Shown: positions 36,416 to 45,697, counted from the stretch's first letter. The stretch is 64,000 nt of DNA from Citrobacter tructae (GCF_004684345.1 NZ_CP038469.1:4650001-4714000); one strand, 5' to 3'. Notes: generated from the letters alone by a model not told the origin. Numbers and translations are program-made.

Positions 36416-36568
36416 TTTAATTGATTGATTTATATGTAATTTGTTTTTTAGTGCTTCAGGTGTTGCTATTTAGCGACAAAAAGGACAAAAAGCAGTCAAC
36501 AGACCTTTTAGTATAATTAAACATATTTCCTATATTTATCATTGTGTTAATAAAGTGTTTTGAATATT

Positions 36569-36582
36569 GGCACAGTTGCTGC
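36569..36582 (+). promoter_or_regulatory. Sigma-54 promoter of glmY
   Basis: TGGCAC...TGCTGCA with GG at 36569-36570 and GC at 36581-36582, exactly 10 bases apart, the invariant sigma-54 -24/-12 spacing. The GlmY 5' end (36595) lies 12-13 bases further on. An overlapping sigma-70 -10 (CATAATATT) matches the dual promoter known in E. coli. Confidence 0.85.
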
Positions 36583-36594
36583 ATAATATTAACC

Positions 36595-36780
36595 AGTGGC
36601 TCATTCACCCTCTTATGTCAGCCCCTTCGGGACGCGCTACATAAACTTCGGATGACGCACAACAAGGTGCCTGCCGTCCAACTTCTGATATTAGCACTGC
36701 TATATCAATCTCCGGGCGAAACGTCGAGTTAGGCACCGCCTTATTCCATAACAAAGCCGGGTAAATCCCGGCTTTGTTGT
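36595..36780 (+). ncRNA. glmY: Small RNA GlmY
   Basis: About 185-base small RNA starting AGTGGCTCATTCACC, strongly similar to E. coli GlmY and located, as there, between purL and glrK. It titrates the adaptor RapZ and so protects GlmZ, raising GlmS (glucosamine 6-phosphate synthase). Stem-loops around TCAGCCCCTTCGGGACG and the central lateral bulge region (ATGACGCACAACAAGG) are kept, and the 3' end is the hairpin AAAGCCGGG-TAAAT-CCCGGCTTT. Confidence 0.9.
36753..36780 (+). terminator. Terminator of glmY
   Basis: ACAAAGCCGGG/CCCGGCTTTGT inverted repeat with a TAAAT loop. The T run is interrupted by G, so some read-through into glrK is possible. Confidence 0.8.
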
Positions 36781-36836
36781 ATCTGGCGTTCCCCTCAGTT
36801 AGCATCAACTTATTCCTGTCCATTGAGAGTAACGCC

Positions 36837-38267
36837 TTGAAGCGCTGGTCTGTTTTCCCCCGGTCTTTACGTCAGTTGGTGACGTTGGCATTTTTGCTGA
36901 TCCTGCTGCCTCTATTAGTTCTGGCCTGGCAGGCATGGCAAAGCCTGAATGCCCTGAGCGCCCAGGCGGCGCTGACCAACCGCACCACGCTGATTGACGC
37001 CCGGCGAAGCGAGGCGATGACCAATGCGGCGCTGGAGATGGAGCGCAGCTATCGGCAATACTGCGTGCTGGATGACCCGACGCTGGCTAGGGTCTATCAG
37101 GGGCAGCGTAAGCGCTACAGCGACATGCTGGATGCTCATGCGGGCGTGTTACCTGACGTTAAACTCTATCAGGCGCTGCGCCAGGATCTGAACGATCTCG
37201 CGCAGTTGCAGTGTAAAAACAGCGGTCCTGACAGCGTGGCGGCTGCACGTCTTGAGGCTTTTGCCAGTGCCAATACGGAAATGGTACAGGCCACGCGTAC
37301 CGTGATCTTCTCGCGCGGCCAGCAATTACAGCAAGAAATTGCTGAGCGTGGTCAGTTCTTTGGCTGGCAGGCGCTGGTGCTGTTTCTCGTCAGTCTGGCG
37401 ATGGTATTGCTGTTCACGCGCATGATTATCGGCCCGGTAAAAGCCATTGAACGGATGATCAACCGTCTGGGGGAAGGTCGTTCGCTGGACAATACCGTTT
37501 CGTTTACCGGTCCGCGAGAGCTACGCTCGGTGGGTCAGCGTATTATCTGGCTGAGCGAGCGTCTCTCGTGGCTTGAATCTCAGCGGCATCAATTTTTACG
37601 TCATCTTTCACACGAACTTAAAACGCCGTTGGCGAGCATGCGCGAGGGAACTGAACTGCTTGCCGATCAGGTAGTGGGTCCGCTGACGCCGGAACAAAAA
37701 GAGGTGGTCGGGATTCTGGATGACAGCAGCCGCAATCTGCAAAAACTGATTGAGCAACTGCTTGATTACAACCGAAAGCTGGCCGATGACGCGATTGAAC
37801 TGGAAAGGGTTGAAATCGCACCGCTCGTGGATAGAGTGGTTTCTGCACATAGTCTGCCTGCGCGCGCCAAAATGATACATACTGATATGTCTCTGGCAGA
37901 GGAAGCCTGCCTGGCAGAACCGATGCTGTTAATGAGCGTGCTGGACAATCTTTATTCCAATGCGGTGCACTATGGTGCTGAATCCGGTACCATTTGTATT
38001 CGCAGCAGTCTGCATGGCGCGACGGTGTACATTGACGTAATGAATACCGGCACACCGATTCCGCAAGCAGAAAAGACCATGATCTTCGAGCCTTTTTTCC
38101 AGGGAAGCCATCAGCGAAAAGGGGCGGTAAAAGGAAGCGGATTAGGGCTCAGTATCGCCAGGGATTGCATCCGTCGCATGCGGGGGGAACTGTACCTTGT
38201 TGACGATCATGAGCAAGGCGTTTGTTTCCGCATAGAACTGCCGCTATCTGCAACGAAAAACCATTAA
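36837..38267 (+). CDS. glrK: Sensor histidine kinase GlrK (QseE)
   Basis: Inner-membrane sensor kinase of the GlrK/GlrR system that activates glmY. Two membrane segments (about residues 15-32 and 172-192) flank a periplasmic domain, then HAMP, the H-box HLSHELKTPLASMREG near residue 258, N-box (MSVLDNLYSNAVHYG) and G-box GSGLGLSIARD. The TTG start at 36837 gives 476 residues against 475 in E. coli; upstream codons would overlap the glmY terminator. It heads glrK-qseG-glrR-glnB. Confidence 0.92.
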   Translation: MKRWSVFPRSLRQLVTLAFLLILLPLLVLAWQAWQSLNALSAQAALTNRTTLIDARRSEAMTNAALEMERSYRQYCVLDDPTLARVYQGQRKRYSDMLDAHAGVLPDVKLYQALRQDLNDLAQLQCKNSGPDSVAAARLEAFASANTEMVQATRTVIFSRGQQLQQEIAERGQFFGWQALVLFLVSLAMVLLFTRMIIGPVKAIERMINRLGEGRSLDNTVSFTGPRELRSVGQRIIWLSERLSWLESQRHQFLRHLSHELKTPLASMREGTELLADQVVGPLTPEQKEVVGILDDSSRNLQKLIEQLLDYNRKLADDAIELERVEIAPLVDRVVSAHSLPARAKMIHTDMSLAEEACLAEPMLLMSVLDNLYSNAVHYGAESGTICIRSSLHGATVYIDVMNTGTPIPQAEKTMIFEPFFQGSHQRKGAVKGSGLGLSIARDCIRRMRGELYLVDDHEQGVCFRIELPLSATKNH

Positions 38268-38268
38268 A

Positions 38269-39033
38269 ATGAATCTAAGTCTGGTGAGTATGCCACACGT
38301 TGTTTTCCGAAAGCTTAAACGACATTTTTTCCGCCGCGTATTATTGCTGAGCTTGCCGTGCCTGGCATTGGCTGGGTGCGTACCGAACGCGGTGGACCAC
38401 ATTATCGGCGATCCTTCGCAGGAGAAAATTCCGCCCTATCAGCTGGCGGATTACCTTTCAACCGAGTGCGCAGATATCTGGTCGCTACAGGGTCAGTCTA
38501 CCGACACCAACCCTTTGTACTGGTTGCGCGCCATGGACTGTGCTGACCGCCTGATGCCGGTTCAGGCGCGCAGTGAAGCCAGTACCCTGCTGACTGATAC
38601 CTGGCAGGGCGCATTTAAGCGCGGGATCCTGCTTGCCAATGCCAATATCACGCCACCGGAAAGACGAGATGCGGTGACGCGACTCGATGCGCTAAGCCCG
38701 CAAATTCCGGCACAGGTTCGACCGCTTTATCAGGTCTGGTTTCGCGACCAAACGCTGCAGTTACAGCTTGCCGAAGAACGTATGCGCTACAGCAAACTTC
38801 AGCAGGCGTCAGACAGCGATCTTGATACGCTGCGGCAGCAACAACAACATTTGCAAACGCAGCTCGATCTCACCACCCGCAAACTGGAAAATCTGACGGA
38901 TATCGAACGCCAGCTTTCCACGCGTAAGTCTGGCGGTAGCTATAATCCTGATGCGCAGCATGGGAATGATAAACTTACTACACCTGACGACGCAGAGGGC
39001 TCAGCGTCCTCGACTGATGAGGTAACGCCATGA
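38269..39033 (+). CDS. qseG: Outer-membrane lipoprotein QseG
   Basis: Lipoprotein that works with the GlrK sensor. The signal ends in lipobox LAGC (CLALAGCVPN). The remainder is helical with a probable coiled coil in the middle (LQLQLAEERMRYSKLQQ...). From 38269 it has 254 residues, about 17 more than E. coli QseG; an in-frame ATG at 38290 would remove 7 and is a possible alternative. It starts 1 base after glrK and overlaps glrR by 4. Confidence 0.88.
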   Translation: MNLSLVSMPHVVFRKLKRHFFRRVLLLSLPCLALAGCVPNAVDHIIGDPSQEKIPPYQLADYLSTECADIWSLQGQSTDTNPLYWLRAMDCADRLMPVQARSEASTLLTDTWQGAFKRGILLANANITPPERRDAVTRLDALSPQIPAQVRPLYQVWFRDQTLQLQLAEERMRYSKLQQASDSDLDTLRQQQQHLQTQLDLTTRKLENLTDIERQLSTRKSGGSYNPDAQHGNDKLTTPDDAEGSASSTDEVTP

Positions 39034-40367
39034 TAAGCCGTAAGCCCGCGCATTTACTGCTGGTTGATGACGATCCGGGATTGTTGAAATTACTCGGCAT
39101 GCGTTTAACCAGCGAAGGCTACAGCGTTGTGACGGCGGAAAGCGGGCAGGAAGGGCTACGGGTGCTTAACCGTGAAAAAGTGGATCTGGTCATCAGCGAT
39201 CTGCGCATGGATGAAATGGACGGCATGCAGCTGTTTATCGAAATCCAGAAAGTCCAGCCGGGCATGCCGGTGATTATCCTTACCGCGCACGGTTCAATTC
39301 CTGACGCCGTGGCCGCGACCCAACAGGGCGTTTTTAGTTTTCTTACCAAGCCGGTTGATAAAGACGCGCTGTACAACGCCATTGATGGGGCGCTGGAACA
39401 ATCAGCCCCGGCTACCGATGACGGCTGGCGTGAATCAATCGTCACTCGCAGCCCGTTGATGCTGCGCCTGTTAGAGCAGGCTCGTATGGTGGCGCAATCG
39501 GATGTCAGCGTGCTGATCAACGGTCAAAGTGGCACCGGGAAAGAAATTTTTGCCCAGGCCATCCACAATGCCAGTCCGCGTAACGGCAAACCCTTTATTG
39601 CGATTAACTGCGGCGCGTTGCCGGAACAGCTGCTCGAGTCTGAGCTGTTTGGTCATGCGCGTGGCGCGTTTACCGGTGCGGTGAGCAACCGTGAAGGGCT
39701 ATTTCAGGCCGCCGAGGGCGGGACGCTATTTCTTGATGAGATAGGCGACATGCCCGCACCGTTGCAGGTTAAATTGCTGCGCGTATTGCAGGAACGTAAA
39801 GTCCGCCCCCTTGGCAGCAACCGTGATATCGACATTGGTGTGCGGATTGTTTCTGCGACGCACCGCGACTTACCCAAAGCGATGGCGCGGGGCGAATTCC
39901 GCGAGGATCTCTACTACCGTCTCAACGTGGTGAGTCTGAAGATCCCGCCGCTGGCTGAACGTGCGGAAGACATTCCGTTGCTGGCCAACCACCTGCTGCG
40001 CCAGTCTGCCGAGCGGCACAAGCCGTTCGTGCGCGCCTTTTCCACTGATGCAATGAAGCGTTTAATGACGGCCAGTTGGCCGGGGAATGTGCGTCAACTG
40101 GTCAACGTGATTGAACAATGCGTGGCGCTCACCTCGTCGCCGGTGATCAGCGATGCGCTGGTGGAGCAGGCGCTGGAAGGGGAAAATACTGCTCTGCCAA
40201 CCTTTGTTGAAGCGCGTAACCAGTTTGAACTTAACTACCTGCGTAAGCTGTTGCAAATTACCAAAGGCAACGTGACCCATGCGGCGCGAATGGCGGGGCG
40301 CAACCGAACGGAGTTCTACAAGTTGCTCTCTCGGCACGAGTTGGATGCAAACGATTTCAAAGAATAA
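39030..40367 (+). CDS. glrR: Sigma-54-dependent response regulator GlrR (QseF)
   Basis: Activates the sigma-54 promoter of glmY. 445 residues, against 444 in E. coli. Receiver domain with acidic pocket (DDD near 13-15) and phospho-acceptor Asp57 in VISDLRM. AAA+ domain with Walker A GQSGTGKE near residue 165, the sigma-54-contacting GAFTGA loop, and Walker B FLDEIGD. The C-terminal Fis-type helix-turn-helix is GNVTHAARMAGRNRTEFYKLL. Two exact binding sites lie upstream of glmY. The gene overlaps qseG by 4 bases. Confidence 0.96.
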   Translation: MISRKPAHLLLVDDDPGLLKLLGMRLTSEGYSVVTAESGQEGLRVLNREKVDLVISDLRMDEMDGMQLFIEIQKVQPGMPVIILTAHGSIPDAVAATQQGVFSFLTKPVDKDALYNAIDGALEQSAPATDDGWRESIVTRSPLMLRLLEQARMVAQSDVSVLINGQSGTGKEIFAQAIHNASPRNGKPFIAINCGALPEQLLESELFGHARGAFTGAVSNREGLFQAAEGGTLFLDEIGDMPAPLQVKLLRVLQERKVRPLGSNRDIDIGVRIVSATHRDLPKAMARGEFREDLYYRLNVVSLKIPPLAERAEDIPLLANHLLRQSAERHKPFVRAFSTDAMKRLMTASWPGNVRQLVNVIEQCVALTSSPVISDALVEQALEGENTALPTFVEARNQFELNYLRKLLQITKGNVTHAARMAGRNRTEFYKLLSRHELDANDFKE

Positions 40368-40427
40368 ATTTACGGATTATGTTAGGTTTATCCGATCAAA
40401 AGACAGGCGACTTTCTCAAGGATTAGC

Positions 40428-40766
40428 ATGAAAAAGATTGATGCGATTATTAAACCCTTCAAGCTCGACGACGTCCGCGAAGCGCTGGCAGAAGTCGGCA
40501 TTACCGGTATGACCGTAACGGAAGTGAAAGGGTTTGGCCGTCAGAAAGGCCATACTGAGCTGTACCGTGGCGCAGAGTATATGGTGGATTTTCTGCCGAA
40601 GGTAAAAATTGAAATTGTCGTCACCGACGACATCGTGGATACCTGTGTCGATACCATCATTCGCACGGCCCAGACGGGTAAAATCGGCGACGGCAAGATT
40701 TTTGTCTTTGACGTTGCGCGCGTGGTGCGTATTCGTACCGGTGAAGAAGACGACGCGGCAATCTAA
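40428..40766 (+). CDS. glnB: Nitrogen regulatory protein P-II
   Basis: Trimeric signalling protein that reads 2-oxoglutarate and ATP/ADP and controls NtrB and glutamine synthetase adenylylation. 112 residues, as in E. coli. The uridylylation site Tyr51 lies in the T-loop RGAEYMVDF. It is 60 bases after glrR, in the same direction, so it may be partly co-transcribed. Confidence 0.98.
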   Translation: MKKIDAIIKPFKLDDVREALAEVGITGMTVTEVKGFGRQKGHTELYRGAEYMVDFLPKVKIEIVVTDDIVDTCVDTIIRTAQTGKIGDGKIFVFDVARVVRIRTGEEDDAAI

Positions 40767-40820
40767 GCCGCGCCGTGTTTGCCGGATGGTGGTGTAAACA
40801 CCTCCTCCGGCATGACGTCA

Positions 40821-42011
40821 TTACAGGACTTTATGCGGGCCGAAGCATTCGTAATGAATGTTTTCGTTTTTCACGCCCAGACCCACTAACTGTTTTGCGG
40901 CAAACTGCATAAAGCCAACCGGACCACACAGATAAAACTGCATCGCCGGATCGCTGATTGCACCTTCCAGTTTGTTCAGATCCATCAGTCCTTCACTATC
41001 AAACTGACCTTTCGCGCGATCGGTTTCGCTCGGCTGACGATACCAGGTGTGCGCGTTAAAGCGCGGCAGTGTGTTGCCCAGTTCGTTGACTTCATCGGCA
41101 AAGGCATGCACATCGCCGTTTTCTGCCGCATGGAACCAGTTAACCTGCGCCGTGTGGTTGGCTTTCGCCAGCGTATCCAGCATCGCCAGCATCGGCGTCT
41201 GACCCACGCCTGCGGAAATCAGTGACACTGGGGTATCGGTCGCGACGTCCATAAAGAAATCGCCCGCCGGTGCGGCCAGGTGAACAACGTCACCGACATT
41301 CGCGTGGTTGTGCAACCAGCTTGAAACCTGACCACCGTCTTCGCGCTTAACGGCAATACGGTAGCCTTTGCCATTCGGTTTGCGGGTCAGAGAGTACTGA
41401 CGAATTTCCTGATGCAGGAAGCCTTCCGGTTTCAGCCAGACGCCCAGATATTGTCCCGGATGGTATTCAGCCACCGCGCCGCCGTCGACGGGTTCGAACT
41501 CAAAGCTGGTGATCGCGCGACTTTGCGGTGTTTTTGCCACGATGCGGAAAGGACGAGTGCCTTCCCAGCCGCCATTTTTGTTGGCGTTCTCGCTGTAAAT
41601 CTGCGCTTCACGGTTGATGAAGACGTTTGCCAGCACGCCATACGCTTTGCCCCAGGCGTCCAGCACTTCCTGGCCCGGGCTGAACATCTCGTCCAGCGTT
41701 GCCAGCAGGTGGCCGCCGACGATGTTGTACTGTTCGGGCTGAATCTGGAAGCTGGTATGCTTCTGGGCAATTTTCTCGACCGCAGGCAACAGCGCCGCCA
41801 GGTTTTCGATATTGCTGGCGTACGCGGCGATGGCGTTAAACAACGCTTCACGCTGATCGCCATTACGCTGGTTACTCATGTTGAAAATTTCTTTGAGTTC
41901 TGGGTTATGCGTAAACATGCGATCGTAGAAATGGGCGGTCAGCTTCGGACCGGTTTCGACCAGCAGGGGAATGGTGGCTTTCACTGTAGCGATGGTTTGT
42001 GCGTCAAGCAT
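40821..42011 (-). CDS. hmp: Flavohemoprotein, nitric oxide dioxygenase
   Basis: Oxidises nitric oxide to nitrate using NAD(P)H and oxygen. 396 residues, as in E. coli. An N-terminal globin domain with proximal His in EKIAQKHTSFQI (about residue 85) is followed by FAD-binding (RQYSLTRKPNG, near 205) and NAD-binding (SAGVGQTPMLAM, near 270) domains. It is divergent from glyA; an NsrR-like operator lies 28 bases upstream of the start. Confidence 0.97.
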   Translation of the reverse strand: MLDAQTIATVKATIPLLVETGPKLTAHFYDRMFTHNPELKEIFNMSNQRNGDQREALFNAIAAYASNIENLAALLPAVEKIAQKHTSFQIQPEQYNIVGGHLLATLDEMFSPGQEVLDAWGKAYGVLANVFINREAQIYSENANKNGGWEGTRPFRIVAKTPQSRAITSFEFEPVDGGAVAEYHPGQYLGVWLKPEGFLHQEIRQYSLTRKPNGKGYRIAVKREDGGQVSSWLHNHANVGDVVHLAAPAGDFFMDVATDTPVSLISAGVGQTPMLAMLDTLAKANHTAQVNWFHAAENGDVHAFADEVNELGNTLPRFNAHTWYRQPSETDRAKGQFDSEGLMDLNKLEGAISDPAMQFYLCGPVGFMQFAAKQLVGLGVKNENIHYECFGPHKVL

Positions 42012-42038
42012 ACGGTCTTCCTTATATCTGAGACTTTA

Positions 42039-42061
42039 ATGATGTATGTCAAATACATCTT
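42039..42061 (-). promoter_or_regulatory. NsrR-type operator of hmp
   Basis: Two 11-base half sites around one central base; read on the minus strand they are AAGATGTATTT and ACATACATCAT. This closely fits the NsrR consensus (two AAGATGCATTT-like arms) and its known place at hmp, giving derepression by nitric oxide. Confidence 0.8.
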
Positions 42062-42205
42062 ATAAAAAATACCCCTGCATTGTAAATGGTTCTTTGTAAC
42101 TTTGCGTTGTAAAGGTTACAACGTGAAAAATCTGCATCACAAACCTGAAAAGAAATCCGTTGAAATTCGCCATCTCTTTATTCTCCAAAGCCTTGTGTGC
42201 TGTGG

Positions 42206-42268
42206 AGGTAATCGTTTGCGTAAAATCCTTTGTCAAGACCTGTTATCGAGGAATGATTCGGTTATACT
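42206..42268 (+). promoter_or_regulatory. PurR operator and promoter of glyA
   Basis: AGGTAATCGTTTGCGT at 42206-42221 is the glyA pur box seen in E. coli. TATACT at 42263-42268 is the likely -10, with CTGTTA 17 bases upstream as -35. The operator lies just upstream of the -35. MetR sites are known here in E. coli; I could not place them with confidence. Confidence 0.75.
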
Positions 42269-42339
42269 GTTGCCCGTTGTCCTACGGACCGCCTTTATAA
42301 GGCCAAAAAATTTATCGTTAGCTGAGTCAGGAGATGCGG

Positions 42340-43593
42340 ATGTTAAAGCGTGAAATGAACATTGCCGATTATGATGCCGAACTGTGGCAGGCTATGGAGC
42401 AGGAAAAAGTACGTCAGGAAGAGCACATCGAACTGATCGCCTCCGAAAACTACACCAGCCCGCGCGTAATGCAGGCGCAGGGTTCTCAGCTGACCAACAA
42501 ATACGCTGAAGGTTATCCGGGCAAGCGCTACTACGGCGGTTGTGAATACGTGGATATCGTTGAGCAACTGGCGATTGACCGCGCGAAAGAGCTGTTTGGC
42601 GCAGACTACGCTAACGTCCAGCCGCACTCCGGTTCTCAGGCTAACTTTGCGGTCTACACCGCGCTGCTGCAGCCGGGCGATACCGTTCTGGGTATGAACC
42701 TGGCGCAAGGTGGTCACCTGACTCACGGTTCCCCGGTAAACTTCTCCGGCAAACTGTACAACATCGTTCCTTATGGTATCGATGAATCCGGTAAAATTGA
42801 CTACGAAGACATGGCTAAGCAGGCTCAGGCCCACAAACCGAAGATGATTATCGGTGGGTTCTCTGCCTACTCCGGCGTGGTTGACTGGGCAAAAATGCGT
42901 GAAATCGCCGACAGCATCGGCGCATACCTGTTCGTAGACATGGCGCACGTTGCCGGTCTTATCGCCGCTGGCGTGTACCCAAACCCGGTACCACATGCTC
43001 ACGTTGTTACTACCACTACCCACAAAACCCTGGCGGGTCCGCGCGGCGGCCTGATCCTGGCGAAAGACGGTAGCGAAGAGCTGTACAAAAAACTGAACTC
43101 CGCCGTATTCCCAAGCGCGCAGGGCGGCCCGCTGATGCACGTGATCGCGGCGAAAGCGGTAGCGCTGAAAGAAGCGATGGAGCCAGAGTTCAAAGTTTAT
43201 CAGCAGCAGGTTGCGAAAAACGCCAAAGCGATGGTTGAAGTGTTCCTGAACCGCGGTTACAAAGTGGTTTCTGGCGGGACTGAAAACCACCTGTTCCTGC
43301 TGGATCTGGTCGACAAAAACCTGACCGGTAAAGAAGCGGATGCAGCGCTGGGCCGTGCGAACATCACTGTTAACAAAAACAGCGTACCGAACGATCCGAA
43401 GAGCCCGTTTGTGACTTCCGGTATTCGTATCGGTTCTCCGGCTGTGACCCGTCGCGGCTTCAAAGAAGCAGAAGTGAAAGAGCTGGCTGGCTGGATGTGT
43501 GACATTCTGGACAACATCAATGATGAAGCCACTATCGAACGCATTAAAGCAAAAGTGCTGGATATCTGCGCACGCTTCCCGGTTTACGCGTAA
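42340..43593 (+). CDS. glyA: Serine hydroxymethyltransferase
   Basis: PLP enzyme converting serine and tetrahydrofolate to glycine and 5,10-methylene-THF. The ATG at 42340 gives 417 residues, as in E. coli, with AGGAG 6-7 bases upstream; an ATG two codons earlier would be too close. The PLP-lysine motif VVTTTTHKTLAGPRGG is near residue 229. It is under PurR and ends in a strong hairpin. Confidence 0.98.
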   Translation: MLKREMNIADYDAELWQAMEQEKVRQEEHIELIASENYTSPRVMQAQGSQLTNKYAEGYPGKRYYGGCEYVDIVEQLAIDRAKELFGADYANVQPHSGSQANFAVYTALLQPGDTVLGMNLAQGGHLTHGSPVNFSGKLYNIVPYGIDESGKIDYEDMAKQAQAHKPKMIIGGFSAYSGVVDWAKMREIADSIGAYLFVDMAHVAGLIAAGVYPNPVPHAHVVTTTTHKTLAGPRGGLILAKDGSEELYKKLNSAVFPSAQGGPLMHVIAAKAVALKEAMEPEFKVYQQQVAKNAKAMVEVFLNRGYKVVSGGTENHLFLLDLVDKNLTGKEADAALGRANITVNKNSVPNDPKSPFVTSGIRIGSPAVTRRGFKEAEVKELAGWMCDILDNINDEATIERIKAKVLDICARFPVYA

Positions 43594-43612
43594 GCGTTAA
43601 TCGTTTGATGTG

Positions 43613-43639
43613 AAAAAGGCCGCGAATGCGGCCTTTTTT
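43613..43639 (+). terminator. Terminator of glyA
   Basis: AAAAAGGCCGC-GAAT-GCGGCCTTTTTT hairpin with T run, 20 bases after the glyA stop. It also separates glyA from the convergent hcaD. Confidence 0.93.
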
Positions 43640-43672
43640 GTTCCCGATGGCGCTGTGTTTATCAGGCCGTTA

Positions 43673-44875
43673 TCACAAGGACTTCAACGCCACGGCTGGA
43701 TCACGCAAAGCTTCCTCGTTCACCGATCGTCCAGACTGAATCAGCTTACGCAACACGCGCACTTCGCGTCCGTTGTTGAGCGCTACTGCGCCAATCAACG
43801 CCTCATCGCGTAGCTGAAACCAGATAGCCTTGCCGTCATCTGGACTGCCGCGAACGACCCAGCTCTCTCCACACATATCGCCAACAAATTGCAGATTGTC
43901 ATTAAATTGGTCGGTCCAGAACCAGGGCGGGGGCAGTGTCGGTAGAGGTAATTCGAGCATAGCCGCTGCGGCAATTTGCGCCTGATTATTGGCGTTTTCC
44001 CAGCTTTCACAACGTTGCAGCGTTCCGTCTGGCGAACGCTGTACTGCCACATCACCGGCGGCAAAAATGTGCGGATCTGCGGTTGTGCATGAGGCATCAA
44101 TGATAATGCCGTTTGCCACATCAAGACCCGCTTCACGGGCCAGCCCGTCGTTGGCAATAATCCCGATACCGTAAATCACGCTATCAACCTGAAGCTGCTC
44201 ACCGCTTTGCAATGTAAGAGTAAGACGATCTCCCTCAAACACCTGCTCAATCGCATTGTTGAGTATAAGGTGCACGCCCGCCTGCTGATGACGGGCGGTC
44301 AGGTAACGCTGTATCGGCGGTGGTGCGTTGCGGCCCATCACCGTGGCGGCCAGTTCAATGACGGTGACCTTGCAACCGCGCTGCGTGGCGCTGGCCGCCA
44401 GCTCAAGTCCAATGGTTCCGGCCCCGACAATGGCGATCGACTGCCCGGGTCTGAGCGCTTCGCGCAGACGCGCCGCATCGTCGGCATGACGCAGCGTGAA
44501 GCAGCGTTCACCGAGCATATCCAGTAACGGGAACGGGCGTGCCGCCGCACCCGTGGCAATCAGTAACCGATCCCACGGGTAGGTTTGCCCGTCAGCCAGT
44601 ACCAGCTCGTGCGTTTGTCGTCCGAGCGTCCGCACGGTGACGCCCAGATGCAACTGAACGTTATTATCCCGCCACCAGTCCGCGCTCAGCACCGGTTGCA
44701 GTTGTGGTGTGTCGTCCAGCAACATGGTTTTGGAAAGCGGAGGGCGTTCGTAGGGCAGATGCGGCTCATCGGAAAACAGATGTATTTCGCCGTCAAATCC
44801 CTGTTGGCGTAGTGCGGCCGCAGCCATTGCCGCAGCCTGTCCACCGCCGACAATTGCAATGATGTTGTTGTGCAT
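43673..44875 (-). CDS. hcaD: Ferredoxin-NAD+ reductase of 3-phenylpropionate/cinnamate dioxygenase
   Basis: FAD reductase that passes electrons from NADH to the ferredoxin HcaC. 400 residues, as in E. coli. FAD motif IVGGGQAAAMAAAAL is at the N-terminus, NAD motif IVGAGTIGLELAAS near residue 150, second FAD box FAAGDVAV near residue 268. It is the last gene of hcaEFCBD, 9 bases after hcaB. Confidence 0.95.
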   Translation of the reverse strand: MHNNIIAIVGGGQAAAMAAAALRQQGFDGEIHLFSDEPHLPYERPPLSKTMLLDDTPQLQPVLSADWWRDNNVQLHLGVTVRTLGRQTHELVLADGQTYPWDRLLIATGAAARPFPLLDMLGERCFTLRHADDAARLREALRPGQSIAIVGAGTIGLELAASATQRGCKVTVIELAATVMGRNAPPPIQRYLTARHQQAGVHLILNNAIEQVFEGDRLTLTLQSGEQLQVDSVIYGIGIIANDGLAREAGLDVANGIIIDASCTTADPHIFAAGDVAVQRSPDGTLQRCESWENANNQAQIAAAAMLELPLPTLPPPWFWTDQFNDNLQFVGDMCGESWVVRGSPDDGKAIWFQLRDEALIGAVALNNGREVRVLRKLIQSGRSVNEEALRDPAVALKSL

Positions 44876-44884
44876 AATGCCTCC

Positions 44885-45697
44885 TCAGAGATCCAGCCCA
44901 GCGGCAACATGACGAATACCGCGAATACCCAGACCGGCATCGGCATTGATCATTACGCCGCTCAGTGTGCGGTTGTTGCGCCGGGATGCCAGCATCACAT
45001 ACGGGCCGGTAAAATCCGCAGGTTGCGGGAAAAACTGCAGCGGCAAGATGGCGGCAATTTTTTCTGGCGTCAGCGACTGCATAATCGACGTATCGCTCTG
45101 GCCCAGTGCCTGCGGGCCGCGCAGATCGGTCGCCATACCGCACGGCCCCACGCCGTTGACGCGGACCTTCGGCGCCAACTCATAGGCTAACTGGCGAATC
45201 AGTCCGGTTGCCGCATGTTTACTGGCGGTATACAGCGGACCGCCGCCGCCGGGGTACCACGCCGCGTTGGAAAGGGTAAAAATGATGCTGCCTTCGCTGG
45301 CGATTAGCGCGGGAGCACAGGCTTTGGCCCCCAACAGATAACCCAGCACGTTGACGTTGAATAACTCGTGAAAGCCGGTCTCCAGCGCCTCAGCAGAGGT
45401 GTTCACCAACGATGCGTTATGATCCCAAATTCCCGCGTTGCCGATGAAACAGTCCAGCTTGCCGAAGGTGGTGAGGATCTGATCCACTGCGCGCTGATAG
45501 TCGGCGTAGCAGGTGACGTTTCCTTCGAGCGCCAGCACGTGTTCGCCAAAACGCTGGCGCAGGCTGGCGATTTTGGCGGCGGAGAGTTCCAGCGTGGCGA
45601 CCCGCGCGCCTTCTTCAATAAAGCGTTCGACCAGCGCCAGCCCAAGACCGGAGCCACCGCCGGTAATAAAGACCACGTTATCGCGTAAATCGCTCAT
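44885..45697 (-). CDS. hcaB: Cis-dihydrodiol dehydrogenase of the hca pathway
   Basis: Short-chain dehydrogenase oxidising the cis-dihydrodiols of phenylpropionate and cinnamate to dihydroxy catechols. 270 residues, as in E. coli. Cofactor motif TGGGSGLGLAL is near residue 12; the active site Tyr and Lys are in YTASKHAA near residue 155. It shares one base with hcaC. Confidence 0.95.
   Translation of the reverse strand: MSDLRDNVVFITGGGSGLGLALVERFIEEGARVATLELSAAKIASLRQRFGEHVLALEGNVTCYADYQRAVDQILTTFGKLDCFIGNAGIWDHNASLVNTSAEALETGFHELFNVNVLGYLLGAKACAPALIASEGSIIFTLSNAAWYPGGGGPLYTASKHAATGLIRQLAYELAPKVRVNGVGPCGMATDLRGPQALGQSDTSIMQSLTPEKIAAILPLQFFPQPADFTGPYVMLASRRNNRTLSGVMINADAGLGIRGIRHVAAGLDL

Noticed and set aside
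42343..43290. 315-residue minus-strand ORF over glyA
   Set aside because: Antisense to glyA, a result of its strong codon bias; no domain and no start signal.
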